Source: Clostridiales bacterium
GTDB taxonomy: Bacteria > Bacillota > Clostridia > Lachnospirales > Lachnospiraceae
Reading direction: 5' to 3'
Assembly: GCA_019420405.1 (NCBI GenBank)
Contig: JAHZHF010000037.1
Coordinates: 1-13,764 of the forward strand
Length of the DNA: 13,764 nucleotides
Part shown: piece after piece, positions 1-5,547 of the stretch
Numbering within the stretch: position 1 is the stretch's first letter
Layout of the letters: each line of letters begins with the position of its first letter
Made by a program: the position numbers and the translations under genes
Notes under the pieces: generated by a model
The model's database searches: none
Seen by the model: the letters and a program-made list of their open reading frames with translations, nothing else
What the model was told of the DNA's origin: nothing

Positions 1-51
1 AGCATTCGGCTGTTAACCGAAGTGTCGTTGGTTCAAGTCCAACAGGGGGAG
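1..51 (+). tRNA. tRNA-Asn (GTT), 3' part; 5' part lies outside the window
   Basis: The window begins inside a tRNA. The anticodon stem TTCGG/CCGAA encloses the seven-base loop CTGTTAA, so the anticodon is GTT at 12-14 (Asn). It is followed by a five-base variable loop, the T stem GTTGG/CCAAC around TTCAAGT, and the 3' acceptor strand AGGGGGA (44-50) with G51 as discriminator. CCA is not encoded. tRNA genes are frequent integration sites, which matters because the next 5 kb look accessory. Confidence 0.93.
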
Positions 52-60
52 CTTAGAAAG

Positions 61-95
61 CCCGTAAACTTAATGTTTATGGGTTTTATTTATTT
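61..95 (+). terminator. intrinsic terminator of the tRNA transcript
   Basis: CCCGTAAAC (61-69) pairs with GTTTATGGG (75-83), including one G-T wobble, around a five-base loop. A T-rich run follows at 84-95. It sits ten bases after the tRNA. Confidence 0.8.
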
Positions 96-230
96 CCGCG
101 AGCAACGAGCCAAGCGGACATGCTCGCATGTCCATTTGGCGACTGCCGCGAGAGTCAAAGACCATCGGGGTCTTTGACTTTGTAACATGCCCCTCGGGGG
201 CAAAATAGACCGTCTGCTGAAAAAAGCAGG
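96..230. repeat. cluster of four consecutive palindromes (mobile-repeat-like)
   Basis: Four inverted repeats follow one another. The first is GGACATGC/GCATGTCC with outer arms GCCAA/TTGGC (109-140). The second is GTCAAAGACC (154-163) with GGTCTTTGAC (169-178). The third is TGCCCC (188-193) with GGGGCA (197-202). The fourth is CTGCT (214-218) with AGCAG (225-229). CCGCGAG occurs directly repeated at 96-102 and 146-152. None is followed by a clear T-run on this strand, so they are not ordinary terminators, and no gene fits here. The layout resembles the palindromic intergenic repeats of Lachnospiraceae genomes, but that is recollection, not a search. Confidence 0.6.
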
Positions 231-249
231 CATTAGATTGTTAACCGAA
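230..249 (+). repeat. degenerate copy of the tRNA-Asn anticodon arm
   Basis: Positions 230-249 align without gaps to positions 2-21 in the tRNA with 17 of 20 identities, including an uninterrupted 11-base match, TGTTAACCGAA, that covers the GTT anticodon. The similarity stops before the T arm, so this is not a functional tRNA. It may be a tRNA remnant or a degenerate attachment-site duplicate; chance is less likely given the short distance. Confidence 0.45.
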
Positions 250-255
250 AAATGA

Positions 256-331
256 ACCGGAATTGCGTTGCTGGATGGGTTCCGGTGTGTTGCCCGATGG
301 TAAATTTTAAGTTTTACTGTCGGGCTTTTTT
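256..331 (+). terminator. paired stem-loops ending in an intrinsic terminator
   Basis: ACCGGAA (256-262) pairs with TTCCGGT (280-286). A second, longer stem pairs 292-304 (GCCCGATGGTAAA) with 313-325 (TTTACTGTCGGGC), with two G-T wobbles, and is followed directly by a T-run (326-331). The second hairpin is a convincing rho-independent terminator lying about 30 bases before the sortase start. It could end a short RNA starting near 230, or act as an attenuator in the sortase leader. Confidence 0.7.
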
Positions 332-362
332 GTGCCTTTTTTTCAGGAAGGAGGGAAGTCTT

Positions 363-1334
363 ATGGTATTGAATGAAATGGAAAAACGGCAGCTTTTTCA
401 GGTGGAGGGAGACAGTCAGACAAAAGTATTGGATGAACTTTATCATACAGCCAGATATACCACTGATCCGGAACAGAGAAAGGCAGCGCAAAGCCTGTCA
501 GAGAAGTTACGCGGCTTGTCAGCAGAAGATTGCATGAATCTGGTGAAAGATATTCAGAGCAATTATAAGCTGCCATATCCTCCGAGGACGGTTGGGGAAA
601 TGATACTGGCCGTGGGCAGCGGATTCCTTCTGACGAGAGATCTCATGCAGTATATCCAGGGAGCGGATGCCTATGAGGATCTGGCGGAACATGTAAAAAT
701 ACCGGATCCGGCAGCAGGAGATGAAGGGAGTCCGGCGGATGATCCCGCCGGACTGCTCCCGGAAGTTGATTTTGATGCTTTGCGGGAGACAGTGCCGGAT
801 ATCATCGGCTGGCTGAACCTGCCGGATACGGAGATCAACTATCCTGTGACACAGACCGGGGATAACGAGTATTATCTGGATCATCTGTGCGACGGCACTT
901 ACAGTAAGGTTGGTTCCCTCTTTGTGGATTATGAGAACCAGGCGGATTTTTCGGACCGGAATACGATCATTTACGGCCACAATATGCGGGATGGTTCCAT
1001 GTTTGCCTTGCTGAATGAATATGACAGCCAGTCATTTTATGAGGAACATCCGAGGATGTATCTTGTCACGCCGGAGGGCGGGTATGAGGTGGAGATTTTC
1101 GCTGCATTTGCGGCAGCTCCGTCAGAGTCCGGCAGCGATGATTCATCCTGGCGTCTGGAATGGAAAGACGATGGGGATTATACCACATGGATCACTTCCA
1201 TGAAAGAACGCTCCCTGATCGAAACGGATGTGACCGTGACCGGAAGTGACCAGGTGCTGACGCTTTCTACCTGTACGCCGGGAGGCAAGAATCGGTTTCT
1301 GGTCATGGGAACCATGACAGAAGTGGAAGAGTAA
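363..1334 (+). CDS. srtB: class B sortase
   Basis: This is a membrane-bound cysteine transpeptidase that joins surface proteins to the cell wall or pilin subunits to each other. The start is ATG 363, seven bases after a GGAAGGAGGG ribosome-binding site; the frame opens earlier but without one. The product is 323 residues. Residues 1-78 form a charged, probably cytoplasmic extension. One hydrophobic segment (about 79-98) is followed by the QYIQGADAYEDL stretch typical of SrtB stalks. The catalytic set is present: His206 in IIYGHNMRDGSMF, Cys304 in TLSTC and Arg311 in NRFLVMG. The extension is long for a SrtB. No protein with a sorting signal is encoded in the window, so its substrate is elsewhere. 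Class B sortases of this kind are common cargo of clostridial conjugative elements, which is context rather than proof. Confidence 0.93.
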   Translation: MVLNEMEKRQLFQVEGDSQTKVLDELYHTARYTTDPEQRKAAQSLSEKLRGLSAEDCMNLVKDIQSNYKLPYPPRTVGEMILAVGSGFLLTRDLMQYIQGADAYEDLAEHVKIPDPAAGDEGSPADDPAGLLPEVDFDALRETVPDIIGWLNLPDTEINYPVTQTGDNEYYLDHLCDGTYSKVGSLFVDYENQADFSDRNTIIYGHNMRDGSMFALLNEYDSQSFYEEHPRMYLVTPEGGYEVEIFAAFAAAPSESGSDDSSWRLEWKDDGDYTTWITSMKERSLIETDVTVTGSDQVLTLSTCTPGGKNRFLVMGTMTEVEE

Positions 1335-1353
1335 CTGAATAACTGGAGAAAGG

Positions 1354-1377
1354 ATGCGGGGGCAGATGCTCCCGCAT
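1354..1377 (+). other. stem-loop between sortase and next gene
   Basis: ATGCGGG (1354-1360) pairs with CCCGCAT (1371-1377) and can extend inward by a G-T and a G-C pair. Only TTGATAT follows, so it is a weak terminator at best. It may trim or stabilise the message between the two genes. Confidence 0.45.
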
Positions 1378-1396
1378 TTGATATAGGAGGAGTTGT

Positions 1397-1879
1397 ATGG
1401 TAAATACCATTGTCACGTTACCGGGATATGTTCATTTGTACCGCTCTCTGCTCCGTTTTTATGAGATGCCCGAAAATGAGGTGCGGGAGATGCTGTATCT
1501 TTTGAACACGGCAAATCTGGACTGCTATGGCTATTATCACCCGGAGCGGATTGTAGTTGAGAGCGGACCGGTGGCTTTCTGCGGATGGCTGGAGAAAAAA
1601 GGATACCGGCCTTACCGGACGGAAGTTCAGCTGCATAAGTCACTGTTATTCTTAAAGCGCAGCATTGACCGGGAGTTGATCGTCACGTCACAGCGGGAGG
1701 CATTGCAGACGCTTCGTTGTATTCTCTCCAATCTGGAGTATCGTTTCTATAAGGCTTACCGAATGGAGATTGAGGATAAGCGTACGGTTTTCGGAGAGTG
1801 CAGCTACAGGCTGGTTCCCAGGGAGGACGAGCCAAGCGTATGCCTGATGCGTGACTGGATTGAGCTGCCGAGTGCCTGA
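1397..1879 (+). CDS. hypothetical protein, 160 residues
   Basis: I do not recognise this protein. It starts at ATG 1397 after a strong AGGAGG site (1385-1390), 62 bases after the sortase and in the same direction, so the two may be co-transcribed. It is a soluble-looking mixed protein rich in Tyr, Arg, Leu and Glu, with no signal peptide and no membrane segment. A hydrophobic/basic middle part (about 78-125, with KSLLFLKRSIDREL and LQTLRCILSNLEYRFYKAYRMEIED) is probably helical. The N-terminal part contains NLDCYGYYHPERIVVE. Reading frame, ribosome-binding site and codon use support a real gene. Function is unknown; being next to the sortase in an accessory-looking stretch is the only clue. 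Confidence 0.75.
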   Translation: MVNTIVTLPGYVHLYRSLLRFYEMPENEVREMLYLLNTANLDCYGYYHPERIVVESGPVAFCGWLEKKGYRPYRTEVQLHKSLLFLKRSIDRELIVTSQREALQTLRCILSNLEYRFYKAYRMEIEDKRTVFGECSYRLVPREDEPSVCLMRDWIELPSA

Positions 1880-1919
1880 AAGAAAACAATAAATATATAA
1901 TCTGTTGTGGTCAGTTTTC

Positions 1920-2100
1920 TATTCTAACCATAAAATGAAAAGAATGGTTAGAATACGTCACGAATAATCTATAAAATACGTGACAAAATCATGGTATATG
2001 GTTTGGGGCACAAGCTTTATCCTTTATTCGGCTATTCTAACCACTTTTCTAACCAATGATTGACAAGAATGGTTAGAAAGGTTAGAATGTGGGTAGAATA
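1920..2100 (+). promoter_or_regulatory. consensus promoter with GGTTAGAA operator array
   Basis: A sigma-A promoter reads TTGACA (2060-2065), 17 bases, TAGAAT (2083-2088). The eight-base word GGTTAGAA occurs on the top strand at 1946, 2071 and 2080 and as TTCTAACC at 1922, 2035 and 2047, with a one-mismatch copy at 2091. The first pair forms a 12-bp perfect inverted repeat (1920-1931/1944-1955). The copies at 2071 and 2080 lie in the spacer and over the -10, where a bound protein would block RNA polymerase. Between the two clusters, AATACGT is repeated directly 23 bp apart (1952, 1975) inside the inverted pair GTCACG/CGTGAC. The obvious candidate binder is the regulator encoded immediately downstream. 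Confidence 0.8.
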
Positions 2101-2117
2101 ATTTGGAGGGAAATAAG

Positions 2118-3434
2118 ATGGTTTTTAAGGAAAGCAAAACAGTGGAATTAAAATCTGTTGTGGTGGATGATATAAAAAAAGAAATTATAGCATTTGCAAA
2201 TTGCGAAGGTGGGAAATTATATATTGGTGTTCAGGACGATGGAACGGTTATCGGACTGGATGATCCGGACGGAGCTGCCCTGCAGGTCAGCAATATGGTT
2301 CGGGATGCGATAAAGCCGGATCTGACGATGTTCTTACATTATGAGACGTTAAATGAGGACGGAAAGCAGATCGTTGCAGTCGATATCCAACAGGGAACGG
2401 AACGCCCTTATTATATTGCAAAAAAAGGGCTGCGTCCGGAAGGGGTTTATGTCCGGCAAGGGTATTCCTCAGTACCGGCGACTAATACGGCAATCCGCCG
2501 GATGATCAAGGAAACGGATGGAGATCATTTCGAGGATATGAGATCTTTAAATCAGGAGCTGACTTTTGAAGCGGCAAAAAAGCAATTTGCCAAAAAGGAT
2601 CTTCCTCTGGGCGAAGCACAGATGAAAACGCTGGGGATTATGACGCACGACGGAGTTTATACAAACCTGGGGCTGCTGCTGTCAGATCAGTGTGTGCATA
2701 CGATCAAGATGGCCGCTTTTGAAGGAACTACCCAGAGCCAGTTTAAAGACCGGAAAGAATTTTCCGGCTCCCTGTTTCAGCAGATGGACGAAGTGTATGA
2801 TTACATTGATTTTCGCAATCAGATCCATTCTTCATTCCAGAAGCTGTACCGGATCGATCAGAGAGACTACCCGGAGACAGCGGTCAGGGAGGCACTTTTG
2901 AATCTGCTTATCCATCGTGAATATTCCTACCGGGCCAGCAGCTTTGTCAGTCTTTATGCAGACCGGATCGAGTTTACTTCCATTGGAGGGCTTTTAAGCG
3001 GAGTTACCCTGAATGATGTGATGATGGGGATTTCGGTGTGCCGAAATGTAAAACTGGCCAATATATTTTATCGTCTGGAATTGATTGAAGCATACGGAAC
3101 CGGGATGCGGAAAATAAGGGAGGCTTATTCGGAAACAGGGAAAAAGCCTGAGATTGTAACTTCTGAAAATGCTTTTAAGATTATTCTTCCGAATTTGAAT
3201 GTCCATGCTGAACCAAAGAAGACAGTCATTAGCAAACCGGCAAATGATGACGATCAGGAAGAAGCAGTAATTTCTCTGGCAAAAAAGCAGGGTACATTTA
3301 CAAGAAAAGATGTACAAAAGGAGTTGGGAATCAGTCAGACAACATGCGGACGGTTATTGAAGAAGATGGTTGGAAATGGACAGATTATACAGGAGGGCAA
3401 AAGCCGGAACACACATTACCGACTATCTGAGTAA
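2118..3434 (+). CDS. AlbA_2 / HATPase_c_4 / winged-helix regulator
   Basis: A putative nucleic-acid-binding transcriptional regulator of the Schlafen-like AlbA_2 family, 438 residues. ATG 2118 is chosen because GGAGGG ends seven bases upstream; an in-frame TTG at 2103 has no such site. Residues about 1-125 form the AlbA_2 domain, with FKESKTVELK, IIAFANCEGGKLYIGVQDDG and VYVRQGYSS. Residues about 250-345 match the ATPase-like C-terminal region of this family, with EALLNLLIHREYS, the GGL turn near 290 and YGTGMRKI near 326. A C-terminal winged helix (about 380-435) includes FTRKDVQKELGISQTTCGRLL. The gene has its own strong promoter studded with repeated operators, pointing to autoregulation (inference). 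It ends at a terminator, so the downstream trio may be a separate unit. What signal it reads is not evident. Confidence 0.88.
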   Translation: MVFKESKTVELKSVVVDDIKKEIIAFANCEGGKLYIGVQDDGTVIGLDDPDGAALQVSNMVRDAIKPDLTMFLHYETLNEDGKQIVAVDIQQGTERPYYIAKKGLRPEGVYVRQGYSSVPATNTAIRRMIKETDGDHFEDMRSLNQELTFEAAKKQFAKKDLPLGEAQMKTLGIMTHDGVYTNLGLLLSDQCVHTIKMAAFEGTTQSQFKDRKEFSGSLFQQMDEVYDYIDFRNQIHSSFQKLYRIDQRDYPETAVREALLNLLIHREYSYRASSFVSLYADRIEFTSIGGLLSGVTLNDVMMGISVCRNVKLANIFYRLELIEAYGTGMRKIREAYSETGKKPEIVTSENAFKIILPNLNVHAEPKKTVISKPANDDDQEEAVISLAKKQGTFTRKDVQKELGISQTTCGRLLKKMVGNGQIIQEGKSRNTHYRLSE

Positions 3435-3448
3435 CTATAGTAATCGGG

Positions 3449-3478
3449 AAAACGAGGTTTTAACAGCCTCGTTTTTTC
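3449..3478 (+). terminator. intrinsic terminator after the AlbA_2 regulator
   Basis: AAAACGAGG (3449-3457) pairs with CCTCGTTTT (3467-3475) around nine bases, and the T-run continues to 3477. It separates the regulator from the nucleotide-metabolism trio, for which I see no clear promoter of its own. Confidence 0.85.
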
Positions 3479-3506
3479 TATGCATTTTGATAGAGAGGAA
3501 GTGATT

Positions 3507-3836
3507 TTGATTATTCAAAAAGAAGTGGATGCTGTTTTTAAGAAACAGGTCCGGCTATGTGCGGATACTATGAAGAAAAAGACCAGGGAATATACCGGGG
3601 ATGAAGAAGACCGGCTGTGCGCATTTAAGGCAGCGGCGGCTCTCCTTCATACGACGCCGGAGCGGGCGCTTGTGGGAATGATGGCAAAGCACATCGTATC
3701 CCTGTATGATATGTGTTTTGACGATGGCGGAAATTATGACATGGATACCTGGGAGGAAAAGATTACAGACAGTCTGAACTATCTGTTTTTACTGAAAGCG
3801 GTTGTAAAGGAGGTATGTAAAAATCGACAGGATTGA
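3507..3836 (+). CDS. small helical protein, possible nucleotide-metabolism partner of ThyX/dUTPase
   Basis: Probable start TTG 3507, six bases after AGAGGAAG, giving 109 residues. The in-frame ATG at 3480 adds nine residues but follows the terminator T-run with no ribosome-binding site; GTG 3501 abuts the site. The sequence looks all-helical: KKKTREYTGDEEDR, then FKAAAALLHTTPERALVGMM, AKHIVSLYDMC and EEKITDSLNYLFLL. The layout (a K..EY segment, a KH segment, then an acidic helix before NYL) is reminiscent of small phage and mobile-element proteins of the DUF1599/MazG-like all-alpha pyrophosphohydrolase type, but a clear ExxE...ExxD metal site is not visible. Function is therefore a hypothesis drawn mainly from its place ahead of thyX and dut, its stop overlapping the upstream extension of the thyX frame. 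Confidence 0.7.
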   Translation: MIIQKEVDAVFKKQVRLCADTMKKKTREYTGDEEDRLCAFKAAAALLHTTPERALVGMMAKHIVSLYDMCFDDGGNYDMDTWEEKITDSLNYLFLLKAVVKEVCKNRQD

Positions 3837-3855
3837 AGTAAAAATCTTAAATTGT

Positions 3856-4605
3856 ATGGCGGTGGGAGAAGCCGAGAAAAATATGGTGTTTGCAGCCAGG
3901 CTGACGCAGAGAGGGCACAGGATCCGGGGAATGGACGACCTGATGGAGCTTTATGAAAAGACATTTACAGAAGATACCGTGGAGGCGATCAGCAGTCTGC
4001 CCCATCCTGCGGTCCAGAAGTTTGCTGCGATCACTGTAGCTGTCACAGGAGCAAGCCGGCGTTTTCTGGCACAGATCACGAGACACCAGAAAGAGGTGCA
4101 GTTTATGAGTGCGTCGATGCAATACAGTAATTATGCAGGTCAGGCGGATTTTTCCGTGCCTTATGAGATCATGGCAGCTTCCCGGGAAATCCGGGAAATG
4201 TATCTGGAGAGCTGCCGAAAAGGGATGGACTGCTATGAGAGGTTATGCAGCGCTGGGATCGGACATGACGCGGCTGGATATGCGGCGCCTCAGGGATTAA
4301 GGAATGTGCTGCTGATCAGTGCAACGCCTTATCAGTGGAAACACATGATCGGGCAGCGGGTGTGTCGGCGCAATACGGATGAAACAAGGATCGTAATGCT
4401 GAAAATATGGAAAGAGCTGTCTGTTCTGAGTCCGGTATTCTTTGCCCCGTCGTTTACAGGTCCGTTCTGTCAGAGGGAGCGGTGCCTGGAGGGAAAGATG
4501 GCCTGCGGAAGAGGCGTGGCAAAAGAAATGGAGCCGGATGACATTCTGCGGGCAGACTACCCTCTGATTTACACGGCAGAAAAGAGGGCAGCAGATGAAA
4601 GTTAA
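3856..4605 (+). CDS. thyX: FAD-dependent thymidylate synthase ThyX (divergent)
   Basis: ThyX makes dTMP from dUMP with FAD, NADPH and methylene-tetrahydrofolate in the cytoplasm. From ATG 3856 the product has 249 residues. ThyX features are LPHPAVQKFAAI (48-59), TGASRRFLAQITRHQ (64-78), SASMQYSNY (85-93), GIGHDAAGYAAPQG (134-147), ATPYQWKHMIGQRVCRRN (156-173) and LSPVFF. The signature differs from the usual RHR-X7-S: Arg3 is Gln78 and the spacing to Ser87 is one residue longer. The tail carries Cys205, Cys210 and Cys217, a possible metal site. ATG 3856 has no ribosome-binding site, and the frame continues upstream with IEVKILNC, which resembles a normal ThyX first strand. A good AAAGGAGG (3806-3813) would best serve ATC 3823, a rare start. 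The dut gene overlaps its end by 11 bases. Confidence 0.9.
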   Translation: MAVGEAEKNMVFAARLTQRGHRIRGMDDLMELYEKTFTEDTVEAISSLPHPAVQKFAAITVAVTGASRRFLAQITRHQKEVQFMSASMQYSNYAGQADFSVPYEIMAASREIREMYLESCRKGMDCYERLCSAGIGHDAAGYAAPQGLRNVLLISATPYQWKHMIGQRVCRRNTDETRIVMLKIWKELSVLSPVFFAPSFTGPFCQRERCLEGKMACGRGVAKEMEPDDILRADYPLIYTAEKRAADES

Positions 4606-5008
4606 GCTCATAGACTTTGGTGTGCCGGAGGATCAGAGACCGGTTCGGATTCATGGGAACGACGCAGGAGCAGACGTGTACATGCCCTATGACTGTGTAT
4701 TACAGCCGGGAGAGGTTGCGAAGATCCCTCTCGGTTTCGGTCTGGAGCTGCCGGACGGCTGTGCCGGGTACATATTCCCACGCAGCAGCTTGGCGGTGAA
4801 AGGGCTGACTTGTGAATTGCCTCCGGTGGATTCCGGATACCGGGGTGAGATCCATGCGATCGTCAGTAATGTGAGTAACCGGACGCAGAAACTTTTCAGA
4901 GGATCAAGGGTGGGGCAGCTTGTGATCATGCCTGTGGTCATTGCGGATTTTGTTTCGGATCTGGGAGAAGGCCGGGGAAAGGGGGCTTTTGGAAGTACAG
5001 GAAAATAA
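4595..5008 (+). CDS. dut: dUTP diphosphatase (trimeric dUTPase)
   Basis: Hydrolyses dUTP to dUMP and pyrophosphate, keeping uracil out of DNA and feeding dUMP to ThyX encoded just upstream. The product is 137 residues, a normal length for the trimeric family. All five motifs are present: I DAGADVY (23-29), II PRSSLAVKG (62-70), III with the catalytic Asp79 in VDSGYRGE (78-85), IV RVGQL (105-109) and V RGKGAFGSTG (127-136), the C-terminal arm that closes over the substrate. Motif III has Gly81 where Asp or Gly is seen in the family, and motif V has Ala131 in place of the usual Gly. The start ATG 4595 lies inside the end of thyX, preceded by GAGGGCAGC, so translation is probably coupled. Confidence 0.95.
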   Translation: MKVKLIDFGVPEDQRPVRIHGNDAGADVYMPYDCVLQPGEVAKIPLGFGLELPDGCAGYIFPRSSLAVKGLTCELPPVDSGYRGEIHAIVSNVSNRTQKLFRGSRVGQLVIMPVVIADFVSDLGEGRGKGAFGSTGK

Positions 5009-5065
5009 GTAAAGAAAAGCGTAGCAATCTCTATTTTTTACAGATAGGATAGGATATAATAATAT

Positions 5066-5098
5066 AGGGCAGCCTGCCGTTGTCCGGCAGGCTGCCCT
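5066..5098. repeat. 14-bp perfect inverted repeat at a gene-content boundary
   Basis: AGGGCAGCCTGCCG (5066-5079) is perfectly complementary to 5085-5098, with a five-base TTGTC loop. It follows dut by 57 bases. No T-run follows on the top strand and only an A/T-rich, non-poly-T stretch on the other, so it is an atypical terminator. It lies between the dut cassette and the decayed sugar genes and may mark, or protect, an RNA 3' end. Confidence 0.65.
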
Positions 5099-5122
5099 GA
5101 GGTTAAAACTGCTTTAAAATAG

Positions 5123-5401
5123 CTTGCATCTGCATCCGCATCCGCAATTATATCCGGTCTGCTCGTTTGGGGAGCGTACGATGCAGAAGCTATGGATGCC
5201 GTCGTGGCGGCAGGAGAAAGCCTTACAACCAATTTTTCTCCTGCACTTACATCGATTAATCTGGCATTTGGAGGTCTGGCACTTGTCTCTACTATCATTG
5301 CCATTATTGTTATGATTCCATATGATCTGGATAAAAAATATCCGGCAATTCGGGTAGAGCTAGATAAGCGGAAAGATCAAAGTGTAAGTATTTCAAAATA
5401 A
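5123..5401 (+). pseudogene. GPH-family sugar:cation symporter, C-terminal remnant
   Basis: About 92 codons remain, opened by a stop at 5120-5122. The in-frame reading gives a small-residue helix with GLLVWGAYDAEA, a second hydrophobic helix (LALVSTIIAIIVMIPY) and the hallmark end YDLDKKYPAIRVELDKRK, which is how glycoside-pentoside-hexuronide:cation symporters finish. Full family members are about 450 residues, so roughly the first 80 percent is missing. Homology begins upstream of the first ATG (5192), without a ribosome-binding site, so this is decay rather than a small gene. A tandem hexamer GCATCT-GCATCC-GCATCC (5126-5143) lies at the broken edge. The missing part may have been removed when the left-hand material arrived (inference). 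Confidence 0.82.
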
Positions 5402-5420
5402 TAGGATGCTTTATTTATGT

Positions 5421-5460
5421 AAAGCCGGAGCGCCTTTTTGGTTTTCCGGCTTTCCTTATT
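5421..5460 (+). terminator. terminator of the decayed symporter gene
   Basis: AAAGCCGG (5421-5428) pairs with CCGGCTTT (5446-5453) around 17 bases, followed by the broken T-rich run TCCTTATT. It sits 20 bases after the symporter stop codon and is probably its original terminator. Confidence 0.6.
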
Positions 5461-5478
5461 AATATCTGAAGTTAAGAG

Positions 5479-5547
5479 ATGATGGAAAAGATTTTATACG
5501 GAGCGGCTTATTACGATGAATATATGCCTTATAAGTATGGATGTTAG
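5479..5547 (+). pseudogene. GH42 beta-galactosidase, N-terminal remnant
   Basis: From ATG 5479 (or 5482) the reading is MMEKILYGAAYYDEYMPY and then, after an apparent break near 5530, KYGC and a stop. The segment YGAAYYDEYMPY is the characteristic opening of GH42 beta-galactosidases, enzymes of about 650-700 residues; everything past the first strand is gone. It follows the symporter remnant in the same direction, a pairing typical of beta-galactoside uptake and cleavage loci. The assignment rests on a short but distinctive motif. Confidence 0.7.

Noticed and set aside
519..980. Minus-strand open frame of 153 codons
   Set aside because: Antisense to the sortase, with no ribosome-binding site and no domain pattern.
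1920..2100. CRISPR-like array
   Set aside because: The repeat is only eight bases, in both orientations with uneven spacing, which fits operators and not CRISPR repeats.
3815..3820. ATG as the thyX start after a strong ribosome-binding site
   Set aside because: It is in a different frame from ThyX, lies only one or two bases after the ribosome-binding site, and is followed immediately by TAA.
5055..5060. TATAAT resembling a -10 element
   Set aside because: The -35 position 17 bases upstream is TATTTT and no intact gene follows, so it is probably chance in AT-rich DNA.
1..5100. A complete integrative element bounded by tRNA-Asn direct repeats
   Set aside because: No second copy of the tRNA 3' end (T arm and acceptor) occurs in the window and no integrase, relaxase or excisionase is seen; only the partial 230-249 echo exists.
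5038..5304. Minus-strand 88-codon open frame
   Set aside because: It is antisense to the symporter remnant and across the hairpin, has no ribosome-binding site, and its Ala/Ser-rich sequence mirrors the repeated hexamers of the real strand.
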